IMG/VR virus record: IMGVR_UViG_3300044695_002738
Coordinates: 1 to 36,893 of that record
DNA length: 36,893 nucleotides
DNA from: a virus
Reading direction: 5' to 3' (one strand)
In this document: positions 1 to 6,778 of the stretch, piece by piece
Layout: each line of letters starts with the position of its first letter
Numbering within the stretch: the first letter of the stretch is position 1
Position numbers and translations under genes: made by a program
Notes under the pieces: generated by a model
Told to the model about the DNA's origin: nothing
The model's database searches: none
Seen by the model: only the letters and a program-made list of their open reading frames with translations

Positions 1-66
1 GATCCCGACTCGGCAGACGATAATGGCGAAGATGACACCGAGGACACCGATGGACCTATCGCGTGA
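1..66 (+). CDS. C-terminal end of an upstream gene, probably the portal protein (partial)
   Basis: Frame 1 is open from the window edge to a TGA at 64-66 and encodes about 21 residues that are almost all Asp, Glu, Asn, Thr and Gly. Such acidic tails are common at the end of siphovirus portal proteins, and the portal normally lies directly upstream of the prohead protease. The reading overlaps the likely ATG at 50 of the next gene. The identity is inferred from position and composition only. Confidence 0.45.
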   Translation, partial: DPDSADDNGEDDTEDTDGPIA

Positions 67-1939
67 TCTTGAGGGGCAGCTGCTGAAGCGCGCCGAGGTA
101 GCTGACTTCCAGGTCAGCGAAGACGAGCGCAGCATTGAGTTCCCCTTCAGCTCCGAATACCCCGTTGCTCGCTACTTCGGCAACGAGATCCTGGCCCACA
201 CGCGCGAGGCGGTGGATCTGGCTCGCCTAGAGGATGGCGCACCCCTGCTGTTCAACCATGACCCCGCCAAGGTGATCGGCGTGGTGGAGCGGGCCTGGAT
301 CGACGGCAAGAAGAAGCGCGGCTACGTGGCGGTCAAGTTCAGCCGCAATGCCTTCGCGCAGGAAGTGCTCGCCGATGTACGCGACGGCGTGCTGCGCAAT
401 GTGTCCGTCGGCTATCAGATCGCCGACATGGAACAACGCGGTGAAGACTTCGTAGCGACCCGATGGAGTCCTTACGAAGTGAGCGTGGTTAGCATACCCG
501 CAGACCCAACGGTCGGCGTCGGGCGTGCTCTCGACGCTCAACCTGCGGCCCCCGCCGCATCACCAACCCCCCAACCAGAACCTGAGGTTCCGATGGAAAA
601 CACCCCTGACCTGTCAGCGGTGCGGGCTGAAGCGGCTGCCGAGGCTGCTAAGGCTGAGCGCGCCCGTATTGCCGGCATCACTGCCCTGACCGAGAAGCAC
701 GGCATGGCCGATCTGGGCCGCCAGCTGATCGAAGGCGGCCGCAGCCTCGATGAGGCCCGCGCTGCCGTGCTCGACAAGCTGGGCATCAAGCCCGTCGAGA
801 CCGTGGCTCCCGTTGAGATGGCCGCTCAGGAGCGCGCCTCCTACAGCATCACCGCCGGCATCCGCGCGATGCTGACCGGCGACTGGTCGAGCCGCGAGGC
901 TGGCTTGGTGCGTGACCTCTCCCGCGAGGTTGAGAAGTCCGGCGTGGCCAAGACCACCGAGCGTTCGTTCTTCGTGCCGTTCTCGGCTCTGAGCGGCCAG
1001 CGCGCCACCTACGTGACCAGTGGCGCCACCACCGGCGGCAACCTGGTGCAGACCGACCTGCTCGATCAGGACTTCATCGAGTTCCTGCGGAACACCGGCG
1101 TGATGCTGCAGCTGGGCGTGCGCACCATGCCTGGCCTGGTCGGCAACGTGGCGATTCCCCGCCGCTCCGGTGTGGCCTCGACCTACTACCTGAGCACCCA
1201 GACCACCGCGATCACCCAGTCGGAGTCCACCTTCGACCAGGTGACCATGGCTCCTAAGAACCTGGCCGCCCTGTCTAAGTACAGCCGCCAGACCCTGCTG
1301 CAGGGCACCCCTGGCATCGAGGAGCTGGTGCGCCGTGACCTGACCGATGGCATCAACCTGGCCATCGATCTCGGCATCCTGAACGGCTCCGGTTCCAGCG
1401 GCCAGCCCACCGGCATCATGCAGACCTCCGGCATCGGCTCGGTGGCCATGGGCACCAACGGTGGCGCCATCACCCTCGAGAAGGTGGTGGATCTGGAAGC
1501 TGCGGTGATGACCGTGAACGGCGCCGTCAACCCCGGCTCCGTGGCCTACCTCACCAACTACAAGGTGATGGCAGCCCTGAAGAAGCTGCGCGCTGGCGGT
1601 TCCACCACCGGCGACGGCCCCTTCCTGTTCAACGCTGACGCTGCTCGCATCGGCCGCGGCCCCACCCCCGGCACGCTGAACGGCTACCCCCTGGCCGCCT
1701 CCAACCAGGTGCCCAGCACCCTCACCAAGGGCTCCAGCTCTGGCGTGTGCTCGGCCCTGCTGATGGGCGATTTCAGCCAGGCCATGGTCGGCTTCTGGGG
1801 CAACGGCCTTGAGATCACCGTGGGCGAGGACAGCGACGACTTCAGCAAGGCTCTGACCAGCGTCCGCGGCATCGTCACTTACGACGTGGCCGTGCGCGAT
1901 CCCAAGAGCTTCGCCGCCATCCTGGACATCACCACCTGA
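50..1939 (+). CDS. Prohead protease fused to HK97-type major capsid protein
   Basis: A single 629-residue frame joins an S78-type prohead protease (residues about 1-163) to an HK97-fold capsid subunit (about 182-629). Protease landmarks are His70 in LFNHDP, Ser119 in NVSVGY and Glu143 in YEVSVVS, matching the His/Ser/Glu triad of the family. A Pro/Ala-rich linker (about 164-181) follows. Residues 182-270 are Ala/Glu-rich and helical, like the delta scaffold domain removed during maturation. The rest is the shell protein. ATG 50 is preferred because GAGG lies about 7 bases upstream; ATGs at 23 and 32 are in frame and possible. An internal ATG at 593, with GAGG 5-6 bases upstream, could give free scaffold-capsid. 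The gene ends 9 bases before an intrinsic terminator. Most HK97-like phages encode these parts as separate genes. Confidence 0.93.
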   Translation: MDLSRDLEGQLLKRAEVADFQVSEDERSIEFPFSSEYPVARYFGNEILAHTREAVDLARLEDGAPLLFNHDPAKVIGVVERAWIDGKKKRGYVAVKFSRNAFAQEVLADVRDGVLRNVSVGYQIADMEQRGEDFVATRWSPYEVSVVSIPADPTVGVGRALDAQPAAPAASPTPQPEPEVPMENTPDLSAVRAEAAAEAAKAERARIAGITALTEKHGMADLGRQLIEGGRSLDEARAAVLDKLGIKPVETVAPVEMAAQERASYSITAGIRAMLTGDWSSREAGLVRDLSREVEKSGVAKTTERSFFVPFSALSGQRATYVTSGATTGGNLVQTDLLDQDFIEFLRNTGVMLQLGVRTMPGLVGNVAIPRRSGVASTYYLSTQTTAITQSESTFDQVTMAPKNLAALSKYSRQTLLQGTPGIEELVRRDLTDGINLAIDLGILNGSGSSGQPTGIMQTSGIGSVAMGTNGGAITLEKVVDLEAAVMTVNGAVNPGSVAYLTNYKVMAALKKLRAGGSTTGDGPFLFNADAARIGRGPTPGTLNGYPLAASNQVPSTLTKGSSSGVCSALLMGDFSQAMVGFWGNGLEITVGEDSDDFSKALTSVRGIVTYDVAVRDPKSFAAILDITT

Positions 1940-1948
1940 TAGGAGACG

Positions 1949-1973
1949 GGGCGGGCAACCGCCCTTTTTTTTT
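1949..1973 (+). terminator. Strong intrinsic terminator after the capsid gene
   Basis: A perfect 6-bp stem (GGGCGG/CCGCCC, 1949-1954 with 1959-1964) closes a GCAA tetraloop of the stable GNRA class and runs straight into nine T residues (1965-1973). It lies 9 bases after the capsid stop and 3 bases before the next start codon, so it probably reduces read-through from capsid into the connector and tail genes. Confidence 0.9.
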
Positions 1974-1976
1974 CTC

Positions 1977-2156
1977 ATGAAGGTTCTGATCGAAAGCGAC
2001 TGCGCTGCTCGGGGCGAATACCTCGAGGCCGGCAAGGTCTACGAACTGGACAGCGACGTGGCTGCCGAGCTGCTGCGCATGGGCCGCGCTGTCGAGGCGC
2101 CGGCCGAGGAGCCCAAGCCACGCGTGCGCAAGGTGAAGGCCGATGGCGATCAGTGA
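1977..2156 (+). CDS. Small head protein, 59 aa, unknown
   Basis: The frame encodes 59 residues starting MKVLIESDCAARG. The central part (GEYLEAGKVYELDSDVAAELLRMGRAVEA) reads like the short phage proteins that follow capsid genes. The C-terminus is Lys/Arg/Pro-rich. The ATG lies directly after the terminator T-run and has no purine-rich ribosome site. The last 14 bases overlap the next gene at 2143. Its role is unknown; its place suggests a head or connector accessory. Confidence 0.7.
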   Translation: MKVLIESDCAARGEYLEAGKVYELDSDVAAELLRMGRAVEAPAEEPKPRVRKVKADGDQ

Positions 2157-2751
2157 AGACCTGACGGTGTTCCTGAACGACTTTGGCGTCAGCTGCACGG
2201 CTGGCGCCATTTCTGCGCTCGGGATCCTGGACATGCCGAGCCAGATCATCTCGGGCGACATGGTGCTGACCACCGACTATTCGCTGACGGCGCGCGCTGC
2301 TGATTTCGGCGGCCTGCTGTTCGGCGACGGCATCACGGTGGATGGGGTCAACTACCAGGTGCGCGAGGTGCGCAAGCTGGACGATGGCGCCATGGTCGAG
2401 ATCGGCCTGCAGCGCTTGGCGCCGAGCAGCACCGCACCGGGCCAGAACCCGCGGACATTCGGCCTGTCAGATCTGACCGATGTGGAGCTGACCAGTCCCA
2501 CAGCCGGCGAGGTGCTGAAGTACGACGGCGCGCAATGGGTGGATGGCCAGGACGAAGGCGCCGCCTACGTGTTCACGCAGTCATCGCCGGCCGCAACCTG
2601 GACGATCAACCACAACCGCGGCGTGGTTCCGTCGGTGGAGGTGTTCGACAGCGGCAGCCAGGAGATTGAAGCCGATGTGTCGCATCCCAGCGTCAACACC
2701 ACGGTTATCGTGTTTGCAGTCCCCGTCGCTGGCTTCGCGAGGCTGATCTGA
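2143..2751 (+). CDS. Head-tail joining protein with fused C-terminal fibre domain
   Basis: The 202-residue product has two parts. Residues 1-92 resemble small head-tail joining (gpFII-like) proteins, with a start MAISEDLTVFLNDFGV and a beta-rich core ending DGAMVEIGLQRL. Residues about 105-202 look like phage fibre sequence: an LSDLTDVELTSPTAGEVLKY segment, common in fibre shafts, then a beta-sandwich-like end with TINHN, VEVFDSG and DVSHPSVNT. This last domain recurs at the end of the next gene. The connector should sit at the neck, so the fused fibre domain would be displayed there. Domain names are recalled from family patterns, not from a search. Confidence 0.7.
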   Translation: MAISEDLTVFLNDFGVSCTAGAISALGILDMPSQIISGDMVLTTDYSLTARAADFGGLLFGDGITVDGVNYQVREVRKLDDGAMVEIGLQRLAPSSTAPGQNPRTFGLSDLTDVELTSPTAGEVLKYDGAQWVDGQDEGAAYVFTQSSPAATWTINHNRGVVPSVEVFDSGSQEIEADVSHPSVNTTVIVFAVPVAGFARLI

Positions 2752-2752
2752 G

Positions 2753-3541
2753 ATGCCTAAGAAGATCTTCACAGACTTCGACTTCCAGTCGGTCTCCAAA
2801 GTCATCAACCTGCCCAGCCCGTCAGCTACAGGCGACGCGGTGCCGAAGTCCTATGTGGACTCGCTGGTCGAAGGCTTGGCATGGAAGGACGGCTGCCGAG
2901 TCGCGACGCAGGCCAACCTGAACCTGGCCAGCCCTGGTGCCACGATCGACGGCATCACGATGGCGTCGGGCGACCGCATCCTGGTGCGGGCTCAATCGAC
3001 AGCATCAGAAAACGGCATCTACATCTGGAACGGGGCCGCCAGCGCTGCTACGCGCTCGCTGGACGCCAGCACCTTCCCCGAGCTGGAGCAAGCCGTCACA
3101 ACGGTCGAGGAAGGCACCAGCGCCGCCACGACCTACCGGCAGGATCAGATCAACGGCACGATCGGTTCCAGCAACATCAGCTGGGTCACGTTCGGCACCT
3201 CCGCGCCTGCTGCAAGTGAGACGACCTCCGGCATCGCTGAAATTGCCACGCAGGCCGAGGTCAACACCGGCACCGACGATCTGCGGTTTGTCACGCCGCT
3301 GAAGCTGGCCAGCTGGAGCGGCCGCATCAAGAAGTTCGCGGTCAGCATCGGCGACGGCACGAACACCAGCTACACGGTGACGCACAACCTCAACAGCCTC
3401 GATGTGGCTGTGACGGTCTTCCAGAACAGCAACGGCGAGGAAGTGATCACCGATGTGACGCACGCCACGGTGAACACGCTGACGGTGGTGTTCGCCTCTG
3501 CTCCAGCCTCTAACGCCTACCGCGTCGTGGTGGTTGGCTGA
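2753..3541 (+). CDS. Fibre-like structural protein
   Basis: The 262-residue product begins after one spacer base from the upstream stop. Residues about 20-130 carry a pattern common in phage tail fibres: PKSYVDSLVEGLAWKDGCRVAT, SGDRILVRAQ and ENGIYIWNG. Residues 195-262 repeat the C-terminal domain of the upstream joining protein (TVTHN, VTVFQNS, DVTHATVNT, VVFA). Its place between connector and tail terminator is unusual for a tail fibre and suggests a neck or head fibre. Confidence 0.75.
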   Translation: MPKKIFTDFDFQSVSKVINLPSPSATGDAVPKSYVDSLVEGLAWKDGCRVATQANLNLASPGATIDGITMASGDRILVRAQSTASENGIYIWNGAASAATRSLDASTFPELEQAVTTVEEGTSAATTYRQDQINGTIGSSNISWVTFGTSAPAASETTSGIAEIATQAEVNTGTDDLRFVTPLKLASWSGRIKKFAVSIGDGTNTSYTVTHNLNSLDVAVTVFQNSNGEEVITDVTHATVNTLTVVFASAPASNAYRVVVVG

Positions 3542-4608
3542 TGACCGTCAACCTGCTCACAGGCGCGAACTTCCGTGGCCCGCTTGAGCTAAGCGGCTCT
3601 GCTGGCACATCCGGCCAGGTGCTGCAATCAGCCGGCGCTGGCGCAACCCCGACCTGGGCATCCGCTCCAGCTGCTGGCGCGGGCGGCAGCACGGGTCAGG
3701 TGCAGTTCAACAACGCCGGCGCTCTGGCTGGCGCTGGTGATGTGACGATCCACGAGGGCGATCTGGTTCTTGCGGACAACGCTGCAGCGACCGCACCGGG
3801 AGCAGGCAGCAAGCTCGCGGCGCTGTCAATCGGCGGCCGCTCCATGCCGAGCTTCAAGAACAGCTCCACATCGGCCGCTGCTGTACTGCAGCCGACATTT
3901 GCTCAGAACCGCGTGAGCATCTGGCAGGGCGCCTGTGGATCGAACGCTCCTGTTGCCTTGGGCATTGCCACGCTGACCGCAACAGGCACCGCAACATCCG
4001 CCAACATCGCCACCACCAACAGGCAGACGCGAACGCAGCGCCTTGAGTATCTCGTTACGACCGCAGCCACTACAGCGGTTGCCGGCTGGCGCTACCCCAA
4101 CCTGGGCTGGACGGTCGGCGGCGCTGCTGCGAATGAAGGCGGCTTCTTTTATGTCTGCCGCTGGGGACCAGCCACCGGCGTGGCAACAACCACGAACCGT
4201 GCCTTTGTCGGCATGGCCAACACCACTGCCGCGCCGACCGACGTTGAGCCGAGCACGATCACCAACATCGTCGGCATGGGCTGGGACGCGGCAGACGCCA
4301 ACATCCAGATCATGCACCGGGGCACTGCTGCAATCACCAAGGTCAACCTCGGCGCCAGCTTTCCCGTGCCAACAACAGACCGCACCAAGGCTTATGAGCT
4401 GGTGATGTTCTCACCCCCCGGCAGTACGCAGTCGGTGAGCTACACCGTGACCGATCTCGGCACCGGAGCCACGGCCTCTGGCACGATCAACACCAACATG
4501 CCAACCACCACCACGCTTCTGACCCAACGTGGCTGGATGAGCGTGGGCGGCACCAGCAGCGTCATCGGCATCGCCCTGATGAGCTGCTACCTGGAGACCG
4601 ACTACTGA
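3541..4608 (+). CDS. Fibre-like or decoration structural protein
   Basis: The 355-residue product has low-complexity Ala/Gly/Thr sequence at residues 1-90, with fibre-type GTSGQVLQSAG and GSTGQVQFNNAG repeats. A compact domain follows, rich in Trp, Thr and aromatic residues (GWRYPNLGWTVGG, GFFYVCRWGP, IVGMGWDAAD, YELVMFSPPG), resembling a receptor-binding or carbohydrate-binding head. The start shares a base with the previous stop (TGATG), so the genes are translationally coupled. The exact family is not recognised. Confidence 0.65.
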   Translation: MTVNLLTGANFRGPLELSGSAGTSGQVLQSAGAGATPTWASAPAAGAGGSTGQVQFNNAGALAGAGDVTIHEGDLVLADNAAATAPGAGSKLAALSIGGRSMPSFKNSSTSAAAVLQPTFAQNRVSIWQGACGSNAPVALGIATLTATGTATSANIATTNRQTRTQRLEYLVTTAATTAVAGWRYPNLGWTVGGAAANEGGFFYVCRWGPATGVATTTNRAFVGMANTTAAPTDVEPSTITNIVGMGWDAADANIQIMHRGTAAITKVNLGASFPVPTTDRTKAYELVMFSPPGSTQSVSYTVTDLGTGATASGTINTNMPTTTTLLTQRGWMSVGGTSSVIGIALMSCYLETDY

Positions 4609-5033
4609 TGACAACCCGCCGCGAGACCATCCTGGCTGCCATCCGCACAGCGCTTACCGACACCACGGGCGTCGGCACGCGGATCTACCGCACGCGGGTG
4701 GAACCAATCGCGCGTGAGGAGAGCCCCGCCATCGTGGTGGAACCGATCAGCGACACGGCGCAGCAGAACACCAGCCTGCCAACGCTCGACTGGTCGATGA
4801 CGGTGCGGGTCAGTGTGATCGTGCGCGGGGCCATCCCGGACCAGCAGGCCGACCCGATCATCGAGAGCCTGCACAGCAAGCTGATGGCCGACCTGACGCT
4901 GGGCGGCTACGCGATCGACGTTCAGCCCACGAATGTCACCTTCGTCTTTACCGAGGCTGATGGCGCAGCCGGTGAGATCCAGTGCGACTATCGTGTGCTG
5001 TATCGGACCTCTGTCACAAATCTCGCGAGCTGA
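4608..5033 (+). CDS. Tail terminator (tail completion) protein, gpU-like
   Basis: The 141-residue product begins with the helix TTRRETILAAIRTALTDT, followed by TRIYRTRVEPI and a beta-rich body ending CDYRVLYRTS. This is the usual pattern of siphovirus tail terminator proteins, which cap the tail tube and contact the head. It starts with TGATG coupling to the fibre gene. Its position just before the tube protein is the standard one. Confidence 0.75.
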   Translation: MTTRRETILAAIRTALTDTTGVGTRIYRTRVEPIAREESPAIVVEPISDTAQQNTSLPTLDWSMTVRVSVIVRGAIPDQQADPIIESLHSKLMADLTLGGYAIDVQPTNVTFVFTEADGAAGEIQCDYRVLYRTSVTNLAS

Positions 5034-5035
5034 TC

Positions 5036-5209
5036 ATGGCTACGATGGTGGACGAATACTGGGGACAAGGCGGCGAATACCTGCTGGACCCCAAAACCGG
5101 CAAGCGGAAGCTCATCGAGCGGACGGAGCCGGCCCAACCCTCCCAACCTGACGAGGTAGAGAGCAATGCCGCTCCTGAGCCGCAAACGCCTGATCCTGGC
5201 GAAGACTGA
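5036..5209 (+). CDS. Small hypothetical protein, 57 aa
   Basis: The frame begins at ATG 5036, two bases after the upstream stop, and encodes 57 residues: a short folded-looking part (VDEYWGQGGEYLLDPKTGKRKLI) and an acidic, Pro-rich tail ending PDPGED. It overlaps the tube gene by 44 bases. Similar short proteins often precede tube genes, but I do not recognise the function. Confidence 0.6.
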   Translation: MATMVDEYWGQGGEYLLDPKTGKRKLIERTEPAQPSQPDEVESNAAPEPQTPDPGED

Positions 5210-6098
5210 AGCCACCTACGGCACCAACAGCACCCCTGCTGGCACCGATGCCGTGCTGGTCCGCAACCTGGAAGTGACCCCGCTCGAGGCGGACGTGGTC
5301 AGCCGTGACCTGATCCGCCCCTACCTGGGCAACAGCGACGCGCTGCTGGCCAACCCCCGCGTGCGTGTGAGCTGCGAGGTGGAGCTGGCTGGTTCTGGCA
5401 CCGCTGGCACCGCTCCCCGCTTCGGCCCGCTGCTGCTGGCCTGTGGCACTGCCGCGACCACCGTGGCATCGACTTCGGTGACCTACGCGCCGGTGAGCTC
5501 CGCCTTCAGCAGCTGCACCATCCTCTACAACGTGGACGGTGTGCAGCATGTTCTGACTGGCTGCCGTGGCACCTTCACGATGAACTGCCAGCTGGGTCAA
5601 ATCCCGACGCTGCAGTTTGAGATGACCGGCATCTACAACGCCCCGACGGATACAGCACAGCCGGCTGTGACTTATGCGGCGCAGGCCACTCCGCTGATCT
5701 TCCGCGACGGCAACACGTCGGCGTTCTCCTTCATGAGCTACTCCGGCTGCCTCATGTCGGTGGACTTCAACCTGGCGAATGACATCGTCTATCGCGAGCT
5801 GATTGGTTGCACCAAGGAGGTTCTCGTAACTGATCGCAAGCCTGCCGGCACTGTGATGATTGAGGCGGTGACCTTGGCCACCAAGAACTACTTCACGGAT
5901 GCTCTTGGTAGCACCACCGGCAACCTGACGTTCCTGCATGGCACGACTGCCGGCAACCGAGTAACCTTCAGCTCGCCCCAGTCTGACGTGACTCAGCCGA
6001 CCTATTCGGAAAGCGACGGCGTTCAGATGCTCAGCATCCCCTACGTTTCGCTGCCCACCACGGCCGGCAACAACGAGTTCAGCCTGGCCTTCACCTGA
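5166..6098 (+). CDS. Major tail (tube) protein
   Basis: The 310-residue product begins LSRKRLILAKTEATYGTNST and contains LEADVVSRDLIRPYLGN and an AGSGTAGTAPRFGPLLLACG segment, all typical of a widespread siphovirus tube protein type. Repeated VTYAPVSS and VDGVQHVLTGCRG segments fit its beta-barrel. It forms the stacked rings around the tape measure. ATG 5166 follows GAGAG at short range. Its place between terminator protein and chaperones is standard. Confidence 0.88.
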   Translation: MPLLSRKRLILAKTEATYGTNSTPAGTDAVLVRNLEVTPLEADVVSRDLIRPYLGNSDALLANPRVRVSCEVELAGSGTAGTAPRFGPLLLACGTAATTVASTSVTYAPVSSAFSSCTILYNVDGVQHVLTGCRGTFTMNCQLGQIPTLQFEMTGIYNAPTDTAQPAVTYAAQATPLIFRDGNTSAFSFMSYSGCLMSVDFNLANDIVYRELIGCTKEVLVTDRKPAGTVMIEAVTLATKNYFTDALGSTTGNLTFLHGTTAGNRVTFSSPQSDVTQPTYSESDGVQMLSIPYVSLPTTAGNNEFSLAFT

Positions 6099-6110
6099 TA
6101 GGAGCCCTGC

Positions 6111-6455
6111 ATGGCATTCGTTCTGTCTCAGAGCGAGTCGTACACCTGGCCGGTCACCGTCGAGTTCCCCATCGACGGTGGCCGGTTCGACAAACAGACC
6201 TTCGACGCCGAGTTCAAGCGGCTGCCGCAGGCGCGGATCCGCGAGATCTGGGACCAGATTCAGTCGGGCGACCTGACCGACGATGAGCTCTGCGATCAGG
6301 TGCTGGTGGGCTGGAGCGGCATCCAGGACGGCAAGGGCGGCGAGGTGCCCTACAGCGAGAAGGCCAAGGCCGACCTGCTGAACGTGCCGCTGGTGGCCGC
6401 GGCCGTGGTCAGCAGCTGGCTCGACAGCCTCAGCAAAGGCAAGAGAAAAAACTGA
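6111..6455 (+). CDS. Tail assembly chaperone, G-like (zero-frame product)
   Basis: The 114-residue acidic protein begins MAFVLSQSESYTWPVTVEFP and ends in a basic SKGKRKN tail. The gene lies between tube and tape measure, where lambda G and T are found. The last codons are AGA AAA AAC TGA, so a canonical -1 slippery heptamer, A AAA AAC (6446-6452), ends on the base before the stop. Most ribosomes should stop here. Some should slip and make the G-T fusion listed next. GGAG lies 8 bases before the ATG. Confidence 0.88.
   Translation: MAFVLSQSESYTWPVTVEFPIDGGRFDKQTFDAEFKRLPQARIREIWDQIQSGDLTDDELCDQVLVGWSGIQDGKGGEVPYSEKAKADLLNVPLVAAAVVSSWLDSLSKGKRKN
6446..6452 (+). promoter_or_regulatory. Programmed -1 frameshift heptamer A AAA AAC
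   Basis: The heptamer is in the right phase of the G frame (A, then AAA AAC) and is followed directly by TGA. The GC-rich inverted repeat GCCGCC...GGCGGC at about 6458-6484 lies 6 bases downstream and could act as the stimulatory structure. Confidence 0.85.
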
Positions 6456-6775
6456 TAGCCGCCGCCGAGCATTGGGCCGGCGGCGGGAAAGACAGCGGCA
6501 AGCAGCTGGACGATGACGCGGCCGCGTTCGGCGTGATCATCGAGGAGCCGGAGCGGGATGAGTTCGAGGTGTGGCCGGAGAACTGGGACGCGATCGACAT
6601 GTGGTGCCGGGTGCAGACGCAATGGCGCACCAGTGCTGGCGGGGCCATCGGCCTCGATTACTCGGTGCTGGCCTGGCTCTTTAAGATGTACTCAGTGCAA
6701 GACCAGCGCGCGCTCCTGGAGGATCTGCAGGTGATGGAAGGCGCGGCGCTGGCAGCGATGAACCGGGAGGGCTGA
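6452..6775 (+). CDS. T part of the G-T frameshift product
   Basis: After a -1 slip on A AAA AAC, reading continues from base 6452 in the frame that ends at 6775, adding 107 residues to the 114-residue G protein (221 in total). The segment contains FEVWPENWDAIDMWCRVQTQW and GLDYSVLAWLFKMY, like the DUF1799-type proteins that serve as T domains in other siphoviruses. It has no good start of its own; GTG 6533 would cut off the front. The fusion is expected to bind the tape measure during tail assembly. Confidence 0.82.
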   Translation: MIAAAEHWAGGGKDSGKQLDDDAAAFGVIIEEPERDEFEVWPENWDAIDMWCRVQTQWRTSAGGAIGLDYSVLAWLFKMYSVQDQRALLEDLQVMEGAALAAMNREG

Positions 6776-6778
6776 GCC

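Noticed and set aside
614-2035. Long leftward frame of 473 codons opposite the capsid gene
   Set aside because: It is a shadow caused by high GC at third codon positions; the sequence is His/Gly/Ala-rich with no domain pattern, and the capsid frame is certain.
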